Source: Chryseobacterium pennae (GTDB taxonomy: Bacteria; Bacteroidota; Bacteroidia; Flavobacteriales; Weeksellaceae). From it: a stretch of DNA of 43,862 nt. How positions within the stretch are numbered: the first letter of the stretch is position 1; each line of letters begins with the position of its first letter. Positions 7,637 through 15,985 of the stretch are shown piece by piece. The translations under genes were made by a program, and so were the position numbers. Location of the stretch: NCBI RefSeq assembly GCF_003385515.1, contig NZ_QNVT01000040.1, positions 1 through 43,862 on the forward strand, in the 5' to 3' direction. Below the pieces are notes generated by a model that had not been told where the DNA came from, searched no databases, and saw nothing but the letters and a program-made list of their open reading frames with translations.

Positions 7637-9955
7637 TTAAAAATTATAGGTAGCAGTTAATAGATAATTTGTGGGAGCTCCCGGAAAAAGTCTGAGATAA
7701 TTCTGTGCACCCACCCAATAAGACGTGTTGGTGATATTATTGACCGTAAGAGCCAGCTGCACTTTCGACTGTAAAAGAGTATAATAGACCGCAGCATCCA
7801 GAGTGGTGTAAGCCGGAAGCTCAAATCCTCGGGTGAACCAGGGAACTTTGGAACTCTGGTACAACATACCCAGCCCAACTCCGAAGTCGCTCAGGAAGCT
7901 TGTTTTTGAAAAATTATAACGGGTCCAGATATTGACGGAGTTCTTAGAAGTATTCTCCTTTCTCTGGCCTATGAGACCTGCGTCTGCATCGTCTACTATC
8001 CGGGCGTCAATATAACTGTATCCGGCGTAGACATGCCATTGAGGAAGAATATAGCCTGTCACTTCAGCCTCAAAACCTCTGCTACGGTCGGCACCACGCT
8101 GTATCAGCTGATCCGGTTCTGCAGGATTATTGGCATTGATCAGGATATTTTTCTGATTGATTTCATATACCGCAAGGCTGGCCGAAAGCATCCCGAACAA
8201 ACGCCCTTTAATCCCTATTTCCTTAAGATCAGAAGTTAAAGGTTTGAATTGGGCAGCAGATTCTGAACCGGTAAACCGCCCGGTGTTGGGCATTAATGTC
8301 ACTGTATTGGACTGAGGCTGGTATCCGGTAAGATACGTTCCATAAAGGTTGATACGATCGGTCAGGCTATAGGTGATTCCCAGTCTGTATAAAAACTTAT
8401 TGTTGCTGAATGAAGATTCATTGGCTTCTTTAAAGTTGGTTGTATCTTTAAACCATTCATGACGGATTCCGGAAAGTACTTTGAATTTTTTCCACGTAAA
8501 AAGATGCTGAATATAGGCTGCATGAGTGGTAGTAAGGGCAGCAGGCAGCTGGGTCGTCACATTGGTCTTATACAAATCTGCTCCCTGATAATTTTGCGCT
8601 CCGGGGCTTAAATCAAAAGGAGTGACGTTCGGTTTGGGTACGGTTATTCCATTGTACAGGATCGTTTCATAGCGGTCTGCATTGGCAGGATTATAAGAGG
8701 ATGCCACAGAACCGTCTTTCATCAGAAATCCTCTTGCAGCATTCTGCAGGCCTCCTTTTCGCTTTTCCCAGATCTGGTTATCGTACCCGATAAGGGTCTG
8801 ATGTTCCACCTGTCCGGTTTTAAAATTGAAATTAAAATAGGCATTCAGGTTGTCTGTAGCCCAGTTTTGCTTTCTCTGGACAAACTGCATCATAGCCAGG
8901 GTGGATATGGGTTTGTTTTCAATATCAGGGACAAAAGCCCCCGTAGTACGATGCTCCTGAAGGTCTTCTTTCCACAGCTGTTTCATGTAGGAGGCATTAA
9001 AACTGATATGCTTATTAATATACCTGGAAAAGTTTCCCATAATGATCAGCTCCCTCGTTTTAAAAAAGTCGTCAGGCGCTCCAAGATTTAAACTTTTCGA
9101 GGTACTGTTGAGGTCGGTTTTCCCTGCTACGGCTCCAAAAATAGGCTGGCCGCGGTCCAGGTTTCCATTGAGATGATTCATCACTATCTCCACATTCAAA
9201 GAAGTTTTTTCATCAGGAATATAGGTAATGGAAGGCGAGATCAGAAAACCACTGTTGTTAATATGATCCCTGAAAGATTTTGCGTTCTGATACGCCCCAT
9301 TAAAACGGTACAGTAAAGTCTTGCTCTTATTCAGAGGTCCTGTAAGGTCTGTTGTAATCCGGTAGGTATCAAAACTTCCGCCTGAGAGACTGATTTCGTG
9401 CCGTGGATCCGATAAAGGTTTTTTAGTCACCATATTGATGGTTCCACCAGGATCTACGCTGGACATGGTGATGCTGGCAGGACCTTTAAAAACCTCTACA
9501 CGTTCTATATTGGAGGTCATAGGCTGCAGAAAATAATACTGCCTGGTTCTCATTCCGTTGATGATCTGACCTTCTTCATTCTGGCTGATTCCCCGGATGT
9601 TGTACTGATTGTAATAACTTGAAGGAGAAACTCCGCTTACATTTTTCAATACTTCTCCCAGCTGAAAGGCCTGGCGTTCACGGATGAACTCTTTGGTAAT
9701 GGTATTAAGCGTTAAAGGAAGGTCCTTATTCTTCATGGCTGTTTTAGTGGCTGCAAAAGAATAATCAGAAATATAATCTTTTGATTTTCTGCCGATGATC
9801 TCTACCGTTTGTATTGATCCTGATGCGGAATCTTTGCTCACAGACTGAGCATTCAGTAAAGAGGATGAAATAATAGCTCCCAAAGCAGAAAGCTGTATGG
9901 TTTTGCCGGAAATGATGTTCACTACTTCCGGACCGTTAAAGTGGTTGATGCGCAT
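7637..9955 (-). CDS. TonB-dependent siderophore-type receptor
   Basis: This 772-residue outer-membrane receptor is predicted from an ATG at 9955. The frame stays open 25 codons upstream, but the ATG at 9955 is followed by a signal-peptide-like stretch ending in SLLNAQ. A plug domain follows (LTLNTITKEFIRERQA, then YNIRGISQNEEG and FKGPASITMSSVDPGGTINMV). Then comes a 22-strand-type barrel rich in aromatic and polar alternation, ending in a terminal Phe (LTATYNF), as is usual for barrels inserted by the BAM machinery. It resembles FhuA/FoxA-type ferric siderophore receptors. No STN or carboxypeptidase-like domain is visible. Two ABC-2 permeases and an ATPase follow at 3 bp and overlapping spacing. 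Confidence 0.9.
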   Translation of the reverse strand: MRINHFNGPEVVNIISGKTIQLSALGAIISSSLLNAQSVSKDSASGSIQTVEIIGRKSKDYISDYSFAATKTAMKNKDLPLTLNTITKEFIRERQAFQLGEVLKNVSGVSPSSYYNQYNIRGISQNEEGQIINGMRTRQYYFLQPMTSNIERVEVFKGPASITMSSVDPGGTINMVTKKPLSDPRHEISLSGGSFDTYRITTDLTGPLNKSKTLLYRFNGAYQNAKSFRDHINNSGFLISPSITYIPDEKTSLNVEIVMNHLNGNLDRGQPIFGAVAGKTDLNSTSKSLNLGAPDDFFKTRELIIMGNFSRYINKHISFNASYMKQLWKEDLQEHRTTGAFVPDIENKPISTLAMMQFVQRKQNWATDNLNAYFNFNFKTGQVEHQTLIGYDNQIWEKRKGGLQNAARGFLMKDGSVASSYNPANADRYETILYNGITVPKPNVTPFDLSPGAQNYQGADLYKTNVTTQLPAALTTTHAAYIQHLFTWKKFKVLSGIRHEWFKDTTNFKEANESSFSNNKFLYRLGITYSLTDRINLYGTYLTGYQPQSNTVTLMPNTGRFTGSESAAQFKPLTSDLKEIGIKGRLFGMLSASLAVYEINQKNILINANNPAEPDQLIQRGADRSRGFEAEVTGYILPQWHVYAGYSYIDARIVDDADAGLIGQRKENTSKNSVNIWTRYNFSKTSFLSDFGVGLGMLYQSSKVPWFTRGFELPAYTTLDAAVYYTLLQSKVQLALTVNNITNTSYWVGAQNYLRLFPGAPTNYLLTATYNF

Positions 9956-10097
9956 TATAAATAGAATGATACAGACATCTGTGATGCCGTATATTAATAA
10001 AAAGGATTTTGTATACAGAGAGGTATACAAATGCCTACAGAAATAGACTTACAGATCATAAGACCTGCAATAGGTAAAGCGCTGCAGCGAAAAATAA

Positions 10098-10451
10098 TCA
10101 GGCTGCAGTATAGAAATCTGATGGGGGTGCGCGGGAGCTGAAAAAATCGAGTAAACACCGGTAATTAATGGCCTTCGGTTGAGGCATTTCACTGTCGTTG
10201 GCAGTGTTTACAGCAAAATCTACCGTTAAAGATTCCGGCAGAACCACATTATGCATATGCATATGGAGGGCACACTGGCAATGGTCATCCTTGGAGAATG
10301 TAGGTCCTTTTTCTTCTTTAGAATCTTTTTTAGGGAAGGTTTTGGCGGTTGCGTGCTTCGCATGTTCAAGACATATACTTATTCCACTGACATTCGATAG
10401 GAAGATCAGTAACAAAGAAAAGACAAAAAAGGTTTTCAATGTTTTTTGCAT
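10098..10451 (-). CDS. Small exported His/Cys-rich protein (possibly DUF2946-like)
   Basis: From the ATG at 10451 this gives 117 residues: a signal peptide (TLKTFFVFSLLLIFL), one Cys near ICLEHAK, a Lys-rich segment, then the metal-ligand-like cluster DHCQCALHMHMHN and a C terminus with SSRAPPSDF. Small exported proteins with a His/Cys cluster and an R-x-P-P tail of this sort are often placed in DUF2946 and lie near TonB receptors. That assignment is from memory of the family, not a search. It is first in the operon, 142 bp before the receptor, so it may bind a metal or take part in the same uptake process. A longer frame upstream (to 10535) lacks a better start. Confidence 0.6.
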   Translation of the reverse strand: MQKTLKTFFVFSLLLIFLSNVSGISICLEHAKHATAKTFPKKDSKEEKGPTFSKDDHCQCALHMHMHNVVLPESLTVDFAVNTANDSEMPQPKAINYRCLLDFFSSRAPPSDFYTAA

Positions 10452-10913
10452 AAGAAGCGTCAAAAATAGGGATAAAATTTTATAAAATGAAACTTTGTTG
10501 CAATAATAAATATGAAACAGACTCAATATAATCACCCAAAACAGAAAATCTATGCTTGTATGGGTATGGCTAAGACCGTGCTATGGTAGTGTTGAATACT
10601 GTAACCACCTCAAAGATAGGTTGATCAAGACTTTCATTAGAGGGATTCGGTAGCAAAAAAAACTATGGTGGATAATAGCACTGAAGAAAGGAAGATGCAG
10701 AACCGCAGAGTGGAACTGGTGAAAAAATAATGTAAATCCTGTAAGAATATAGGATTAGATATTCTTTTGCTTAAAAATCCCAACGAAAGATGGGATTTTT
10801 TTTGTTTTAATTTCTGCTGGGCGAAGTCGGGAGACTTCGGAGACCAGGGGTATCTACTCAAAGACTTTTGCCTTTGCGGGAAGATTTTTTGGTATCAATG
10901 ATATTCTGAATAA
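10452..10913. other. Intergenic region upstream of the TonB receptor operon
   Basis: This roughly 460-bp gap holds a terminator at 10773-10804. It also contains CAAAAATA at 10461-10468, which on the minus strand reads TATTTTTG and fits the Bacteroidota -7 box, though it would leave only a few bases of leader. A small minus-strand frame at 10637-10861 looks non-coding. No RNA gene is recognised. Confidence 0.5.
10773..10804 (-). terminator. Bidirectional-looking terminator after the LytTR regulator
   Basis: AAAAATCCCA (10773-10782) pairs with TGGGATTTTT (10791-10800) around an 8-nt loop. A run of Ts follows on the plus strand and five Ts follow on the minus strand. It sits about 115 bp beyond the response regulator stop and probably ends that minus-strand operon. 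Confidence 0.65.
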
Positions 10914-11621
10914 TCATCTAATCCCCAAAATTTGATACAATTCCTCTTTCTTATTCAGGGCAATAGAAATATTTTTGCCATTGGTTAATTCAACCATATT
11001 TCCATTAAGACTTCTGATGGCTTCCAGATTAACAATGAATGATCTCTGAACCCGGAAAAATTTGGGTAAAGTCAGAACTTCATCCATCGATTTCAACGTT
11101 GAAAGAGTGGTGTAAGATTCATTATTAATAACAATTTTCAGATAATCTCCCTGTGCTTCAACGTAAAGGATTTCATCTAAAAGAATCTTCGTGAGTTTCC
11201 CGTCAGATTTGATGAAAATTCGGTCGGAATTAACCTGATGAACCGTTGAATTTTGTTTCAGATTGATATAATCTTTTGCTTTATTTACAGCTTTTATAAA
11301 ACGGTCAAATCGAACAGGTTTTACCAGATAATCAGTAGCTCCTGTTTCGAATCCGTCCAAAGCAAAATCTCTGTGAGCTGTAATGAAAATAATGACCGGC
11401 GGATTTTCCAGAGCCTTAACCAAGTCCAAACCATTGATCTTCGGCATCTGAATATCACTAAAAACAATATCCACCGAATTGTTTTCCAGAAACATCAGCG
11501 CTTCCACAGAATCTCCAAAAGAATCAGTCAGTTCCAGAAACGGAATTTCCTTAACGAAATTCTCAATAATTTCTCTTCCAATTGGTTCATCATCCAATAC
11601 GATACAACGTAGTTTTTCCAT
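10914..11621 (-). CDS. LytTR-family response regulator
   Basis: This 235-residue transcription regulator has a receiver domain (about 1-120) with acidic pocket Asp10-Asp11, phospho-acceptor Asp56 in FSDIQMP, Thr81 and Lys101. A LytTR DNA-binding domain follows (about 130-235) with the family landmarks DEILYVEAQGDYLKI and FFRVQRSFIVNLEAI. It lies 2 bp after the kinase gene, so kinase and regulator are translated together as a two-component pair. LytTR regulators usually bind paired direct repeats near target promoters. No such site could be assigned by eye here. Confidence 0.94.
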   Translation of the reverse strand: MEKLRCIVLDDEPIGREIIENFVKEIPFLELTDSFGDSVEALMFLENNSVDIVFSDIQMPKINGLDLVKALENPPVIIFITAHRDFALDGFETGATDYLVKPVRFDRFIKAVNKAKDYINLKQNSTVHQVNSDRIFIKSDGKLTKILLDEILYVEAQGDYLKIVINNESYTTLSTLKSMDEVLTLPKFFRVQRSFIVNLEAIRSLNGNMVELTNGKNISIALNKKEELYQILGIR

Positions 11622-11623
11622 CG

Positions 11624-12808
11624 TTACAAGTTAATTTTTAGTTCGATTCTGAAGCTGTTTTCCAAAGTTTGGATATTCAGAATATGTTGGTTTGGGTAGA
11701 GGAGTTGTAATCTCTTTTTGATGTTTTCCAGTCCGATTCCCCCAAATTCTTTTTTGATTTCTGCCTGATCAATATCATTTTCCAAAACAAAATGAAACAT
11801 ACCATTTTTGATTTCGATTTCTTGTTTGATGAACTGATTTTGAGAGCTTTGTAAACCATATTTAAAAGCATTTTCTATAAAAGTAAAAGTCATCAGTGGC
11901 GCAATATAAAGTCCAGGAATTTCATCTTCTCCAGAGACTTGCAACTGAATATTCTTATCTTTTGGATAACGCATTTTTTCGAGTTCAAAATAATTTTTGA
12001 TGAAATCGATTTCCTTTTCCAGTGTTACTTTTTCAGAATTAGATTCATAAAGTGTATAGCTCATTATATCGGAAAGGTTGAGAATCACTTCAGGTGCAAG
12101 GTCATCTTTCTTGACACTGAGGCCATAGAGGTTATTCAAAGTATTGAAGAGAAAATGCGGGTTCAATTGCGATTTCAGAAAGTCTTTTTCTATATTGATA
12201 TTCTGGATTTCAACTTCTAATTTTTGTTGCTGTAATTCCGTAGTTCTGTTATAAATTTTGATGATTTCTAACAAAATCTTAACGAAGAAAAATGGCAGCA
12301 TTGAAAAGATGACAAGAACTGAATTGGCGACAACTGCCTTTACATTTAGGGCTTCCATCAAGCCTCTGGAACCATTTCGCTTGATGATGTCTTTATAAAC
12401 CGGAAAGTTGATTTCGTAGCCTAAATGATAGTAAATTTTAAATATAAAATGATTGACTGTCACCCAAATGTAAATCAAAACCGGTATACTGAGAATCAGT
12501 AAGACGACAGATACCTTTCTGTTTAACAGAAGTATTTTCGGAACTAATAAATAAAAGAAGGCGTAGAAAACAACCATATTGTTTACTGCATTTCTTATGG
12601 TTAAAATAACGCTGTCAAAAACAGGTAATTTTAGTTCCCAATAATAATTAAGATATAGCAAAACCGAAAACACAAACCACATCAGAAAATGGAAAATTAT
12701 TTTGGGGCTTTTGTTATAGAATTTCTCAAAATCCACTAAGAAATTTTGATTAGCAAGAATTTCGATTTGTTTCTGTTCTGTATGCATTTTTCTTTTGTTG
12801 AAAGGCAT
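11624..12808 (-). CDS. LytS/YpdA-type sensor histidine kinase
   Basis: This protein of up to 394 residues has four predicted transmembrane helices (about 38-56, 72-92, 100-120, 157-182), then a short coiled segment, and the His_kinase domain with QLNPHFLFNTLNNLYGL. The phospho-accepting His is residue 218. The ATPase domain follows (FTFIENAFKYG, then GGIGLENIKKRL). This is the minimal Bacteroidota type that works with LytTR regulators. Two starts are possible: ATG at 12808, or ATG at 12787 (codon 8). A -7-like TATTTTTG on the minus strand at 12811-12818 would favour 12787 if it is a real internal promoter. The ligand is unknown. Neighbouring protease and TraB-like genes suggest a peptide or envelope signal. 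Confidence 0.92.
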   Translation of the reverse strand: MPFNKRKMHTEQKQIEILANQNFLVDFEKFYNKSPKIIFHFLMWFVFSVLLYLNYYWELKLPVFDSVILTIRNAVNNMVVFYAFFYLLVPKILLLNRKVSVVLLILSIPVLIYIWVTVNHFIFKIYYHLGYEINFPVYKDIIKRNGSRGLMEALNVKAVVANSVLVIFSMLPFFFVKILLEIIKIYNRTTELQQQKLEVEIQNINIEKDFLKSQLNPHFLFNTLNNLYGLSVKKDDLAPEVILNLSDIMSYTLYESNSEKVTLEKEIDFIKNYFELEKMRYPKDKNIQLQVSGEDEIPGLYIAPLMTFTFIENAFKYGLQSSQNQFIKQEIEIKNGMFHFVLENDIDQAEIKKEFGGIGLENIKKRLQLLYPNQHILNIQTLENSFRIELKINL

Positions 12809-12858
12809 TTCAAAAATAGGCTTTTGAGATTAGAATTAATAACCGGATTGAGATTATT

Positions 12859-13701
12859 CTACAAAATATCATCAACTTCAATTAAATTAAAATTTTCATC
12901 ATTTTCAAAAAATTCTTTGAAGATTGCAGCATGTCCGGTACCGACCAGAACAAAAATATTCTTAGTTTTAGGCTCCAGCTGATTCTGAATATTAGCATAC
13001 ATGATCAGGTTTCTTTTGTACCAATCTGCAACCAGATTTGAACCGAAATATTTACCATCAGAATTGATTTTGTTAGCAACAGAAATATAAAAACCTTTAT
13101 TCTGAGCCAGATCTTCTTTTTCATTTAAGCAAATGAAAACATCCCTTAATGATTTTTTTTCCATACATCTATTACTTGATTGGGTCATTTTGGCTAGTTC
13201 TTTTTCAAAAAGTACCTTTGTTTCATTCTTCGAATACATTTCTTTCTTAAGGATATCCAATCTCATTTCTATAAGGCTGTCGATTGGGTAAATCTGATTG
13301 ATATTGGCTCTTTTTGCTAATCTGAAAGCCAATTGAGAGGTTTCTCCTTCTATATAATATCGCTTATACCGTGGTTTTTTTACAGTGTCTGTAAACTTGC
13401 TGTATTGGTTATTTAGATACAGTTGATACTGGTTGTTTAAATCATCTTTTTTATTAAAATTACTTTCCACAAATATCTGATCCGGTTTGAATTTTGAAAT
13501 AATGGATTGAGTGATTTGATCCAGATCTTTCTGGTTTTCTGGTGTTAAAATATTGCGCTCAGTATTTTTGACGGCATCACTTCCCGGATTGTTAAAATGA
13601 TAGGTTCCTAATAACAAAACGTTGATTTTTTCCTGAGAAAAACTAAAGCTGAAAACGAATAAAACAATAAGTAGTGAAACTTTTTTGAGTGTGATAAGCA
13701 T
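12859..13701 (-). CDS. Exported DUF5694 (TraB/TIKI-like) protein
   Basis: This 280-residue protein has a signal peptide (about 1-22, ending FSFSQ). Just after it comes LLLGTYHFNNPGSD (29-42), the hallmark of the DUF5694 group. Near the C terminus is VGTGHAAIF (254-257 is GTGH). The G-x-Y-H-F start and the late G-x-G-H motif are the two metal-site-like motifs of the wider TraB/PrgY/TIKI superfamily, which includes proteins that inactivate peptide pheromones or cleave signalling proteins. The function of DUF5694 itself is unknown. It lies 18 bp after a CPBP protease gene and about 50 bp before the histidine kinase, on the same strand. Confidence 0.75.
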   Translation of the reverse strand: MLITLKKVSLLIVLFVFSFSFSQEKINVLLLGTYHFNNPGSDAVKNTERNILTPENQKDLDQITQSIISKFKPDQIFVESNFNKKDDLNNQYQLYLNNQYSKFTDTVKKPRYKRYYIEGETSQLAFRLAKRANINQIYPIDSLIEMRLDILKKEMYSKNETKVLFEKELAKMTQSSNRCMEKKSLRDVFICLNEKEDLAQNKGFYISVANKINSDGKYFGSNLVADWYKRNLIMYANIQNQLEPKTKNIFVLVGTGHAAIFKEFFENDENFNLIEVDDIL

Positions 13702-13719
13702 AATTATATATTTTTAAAA

Positions 13720-14454
13720 TTAAAGAATTCTGATAATAGCGTTCATTAGGTTGATTACATTATGACCAACAACAGAGTAGATAAGATTTCCGGAGAATTT
13801 TCTAAGAATTCCAACGCTTAAAGATGAGATCAGAGTGAGATAAACAATTGTGATCAAATCGAATTTGAATTGATGATCCGAAGTCAAAACAATGCCGTGA
13901 GCAACTCCGAAAAGCACTGTCACAATAACAAATGACCAACCGAATTGGATTCCTTTGAAATTCCAATTGGGTAAAAAGACTTTGTCAAAAATCCATAGAT
14001 AGATTCCACGGAATAATAATTCTTCTGTCAACCCTGGCATTGTGGCTTGAAAAAGAAATGTTTCCCAATCAAATTCACCACCTTTTGGAAATAGAATGAG
14101 TTTGAAAATAAAATCGAAAATCAGGAATCCCAGAAAAACCAAAACTCCGTATTTGATCTGACTTTTTGAAGTAGTGGAAGTCGTGAATCCAATTTCTTTT
14201 CTGTCATTTTTATTGACGAAATAGATGACTGATAAAGACAACGTTAAACTTAGAAGTTTTCCAATCCAGGCGAACTTTAATCCTAAAAAAGGAGGAGATA
14301 ATTGTTTGCTGAATATCTGTAAATAATTGTCAGCTAAAAATATAGCTAAGAATAATAAAAGAAATTTCAGGTTTCCTTTTTTAGATTTGAAGAAAGCCAA
14401 AATGAAAATTGGTGATATCAGCAAGAGCCAAATGAATGGAGTAAATAAAGACAT
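13720..14454 (-). CDS. CPBP-family intramembrane metalloprotease
   Basis: This 244-residue polytopic membrane protein has about eight hydrophobic helices. It carries the complete CPBP/Abi (Rce1-like) catalytic set: the EExxxR motif in TEELLFRG (Glu144, Glu145, Arg149), FGVAHG with His186, and GHNVIN with His231 and Asn235. Relatives cleave prenylated proteins or peptides and, in Gram-positive bacteria, process or give immunity to bacteriocins. It is the first gene of a probable four-gene operon and has a near-perfect Bacteroidota promoter 24 bp upstream. The substrate is unknown. Confidence 0.85.
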   Translation of the reverse strand: MSLFTPFIWLLLISPIFILAFFKSKKGNLKFLLLFLAIFLADNYLQIFSKQLSPPFLGLKFAWIGKLLSLTLSLSVIYFVNKNDRKEIGFTTSTTSKSQIKYGVLVFLGFLIFDFIFKLILFPKGGEFDWETFLFQATMPGLTEELLFRGIYLWIFDKVFLPNWNFKGIQFGWSFVIVTVLFGVAHGIVLTSDHQFKFDLITIVYLTLISSLSVGILRKFSGNLIYSVVGHNVINLMNAIIRIL

Positions 14455-14477
14455 AGTGATCGTTTTAATTTCTGATT

Positions 14478-14508
14478 CAAAAGTAGAATTGAGTGAAACG
14501 AATTCAAA
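14478..14508 (-). promoter_or_regulatory. Consensus Bacteroidota promoter for the CPBP-DUF5694-kinase-regulator operon
   Basis: Read on the minus strand, TTTG (14508-14505) is followed by exactly 19 bp and TACTTTTG (14485-14478), matching the -33 TTTG / -7 TAnnTTTG consensus. Transcription would begin near 14471, about 17 nt before the CPBP ATG. This is the best promoter match seen in the window. Confidence 0.75.
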
Positions 14509-14706
14509 TCAAAATCGATGAAAGAGAAATTTTATCGGTTAGAATTTTGTTTTTTCCCGATGAAAGAAATTTTATTTTCTAATGATTCGCATTTTCTATA
14601 ATAGCTGATAAGTATAAAGAATTAGACCGCTGTATATGTAAAGAATTCTAGCTTCAAAAATCGAATTTGAAATATCTCAATTGTAAAGGTTTGGATTACA
14701 TGTTTT

Positions 14707-14793
14707 TATGCATAAAAAAGAGACAGCTATCAAATAGTTGTCTCTTTAAGTGAAATTGGCAGGATCCTCAAACATTTTTGTACGGGATTTGAT
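14707..14793 (+). repeat. Intergenic hairpin repeat, copy A
   Basis: AAAGAGACAGCTAT (14717-14730) pairs with ATAGTTGTCTCTTT (14734-14747) over 14 bp with one G-U pair and a 3-nt loop. The shared tail follows: TTAAGTG, then about 15 variable bases, then TCAAAC and a T run. Two related copies lie at 28759-28853 and 32358-32440. Their similarity runs beyond the stem, so they are members of one repeat family. Confidence 0.65.
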
Positions 14794-14959
14794 ATAATTA
14801 GCACAGTTAGTTTGATAATTTCTCTGTTTCTTATTTTACTGCTTCTGTTAAATGCTTGATGTCCGGTAGGCTTCCAGGTGGAAAGATACAGATCAATCAA
14901 TCTTTGAAATTTACAAGCTACCTAATATCATTTTTTGAATATTTAATTTGCAGATAGAA

Positions 14960-15397
14960 TTAATCTAAAGGTTTATGAGTACTGATTGCCACTCTGTTCC
15001 ATGCATTAATGGTAATAATAGCCATCATAATCAGGCCAATATATTCTTCTCTAAACAACTGGGCTGCCTTTTCATAAGTATCCTGAGATAATCCATTTTT
15101 ACTGATCAGCGTTATTTCTTCTGTCATTGCTAAAATAGTGCGTTCTTCTTCTGAAAATAAATCTGTTTCTCTCCATGCATTTAACAGGAAAATCCTTTGG
15201 GTAGTTTCTACCTGATTAATGGCATCACGAGTATGTAAATTGAGGCAGTAAGCACATCCATTTATTTGGGAAGCTCTGATCTTGATAAGCTCAAGATGAG
15301 TTTTGTCTAATTCTGAATTTTGGATGGAATTATCTAATGCCATAATTCTTTTATAAACAGCAGAAGATACGCTGGATAAATCAATTCTTTTTTTCAT
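14960..15397 (-). CDS. Carboxymuconolactone decarboxylase / AhpD-like protein
   Basis: This 145-residue cytoplasmic helical protein has the AhpD-core redox motif GCAYCLNLH (Cys48, Cys51, His55), as in alkylhydroperoxidase-like members of the CMD family. The helix region NAWNRVAIS near the C terminus fits the family. Such proteins act as thiol peroxidases or reductases. The true substrate is not predictable. It lies downstream of a GNAT gene (69 bp) and a MocR regulator on the same strand, a common grouping with stress or quinone functions. Confidence 0.85.
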   Translation of the reverse strand: MKKRIDLSSVSSAVYKRIMALDNSIQNSELDKTHLELIKIRASQINGCAYCLNLHTRDAINQVETTQRIFLLNAWRETDLFSEEERTILAMTEEITLISKNGLSQDTYEKAAQLFREEYIGLIMMAIITINAWNRVAISTHKPLD

Positions 15398-15466
15398 ATT
15401 TCAAGTTTTTAGTTCGTATAATGTATTACTATCTTAATAACAGCCACAATGTATGGCGGGCAGAAA

Positions 15467-15904
15467 TTATTTTAAATAGGAATGTAAATGCACTGCTGAA
15501 AGTTTAAACCCATTTTTAAAGTATAATTTTTGTGCGGTATGATTATCAAAACCCGTATCTAAAGTGATGGAATCCATGTTTTTGTACTCTGCTACTGTTC
15601 TGACGTGTGATAATAACTGGCTGGCAAGCCCTCTGCCTCTATAACTTTCCAAGGTACATAAATCATCAATGTAAATCATGTTTCCACTGTGCAGCGTAGT
15701 CATGATGCGATATCCAATAAAAGCAATCACTTTCTCATGATCAAAAATGCCCATTAAAGTATATTTTTCATTCGAAACCATTTCAGCTATAATATCAGAC
15801 CATCTGTCTTTATTTAAATGAGGTCTGAGGACCAGAGCAACTTCTAAACACTGCTGAATTTCTGAATTTGACTCAATAGGCTTAATTTCATAAGTATTTT
15901 GCAT
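15467..15904 (-). CDS. GNAT-family N-acetyltransferase
   Basis: This 145-residue acetyltransferase has the acetyl-CoA pyrophosphate-binding motif YRGRGLASQLL, preceded by the beta-strand MIYIDDLCTLE and followed by the helix and strand MDSITLDTGF and AQKLYFKNGFK. Length fits a single GNAT domain. The acceptor substrate is unknown. It lies between the MocR regulator (81 bp upstream) and the AhpD-like gene (69 bp downstream) and may be co-transcribed with both. Confidence 0.88.
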   Translation of the reverse strand: MQNTYEIKPIESNSEIQQCLEVALVLRPHLNKDRWSDIIAEMVSNEKYTLMGIFDHEKVIAFIGYRIMTTLHSGNMIYIDDLCTLESYRGRGLASQLLSHVRTVAEYKNMDSITLDTGFDNHTAQKLYFKNGFKLSAVHLHSYLK

Positions 15905-15985
15905 GTCTTATTTTTTGGTAAAATTAAAACACATCTGGAACAACTAAGCATACCAGATTCATAATACTATACAGCCCAGATTCAG

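Larger units (their letters stand above)
14455..14959. other. Intergenic region with promoter and repeat copy A
   Basis: This 505-bp AT-rich gap contains the CPBP promoter (14478-14508) and one copy of the intergenic hairpin repeat (14707-14793). The remaining 14510-14700 and 14795-14959 contain no recognisable gene. A short reading frame on the plus strand around 14327-14521 is a shadow. Confidence 0.6.

Noticed and set aside
10637..10861. A 74-codon minus-strand frame in the gap before the receptor operon
   Set aside because: It runs through the terminator hairpin at 10773-10804, has a low-complexity Ser/Phe-rich translation and no start signal, so it is not a gene.
14707..14793. Possibility that the repeat tail (TTCAAAC region) is a degraded tRNA T-arm
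   Set aside because: No acceptor or anticodon stem could be formed around it in any of the three copies, so a tRNA origin is not supported.
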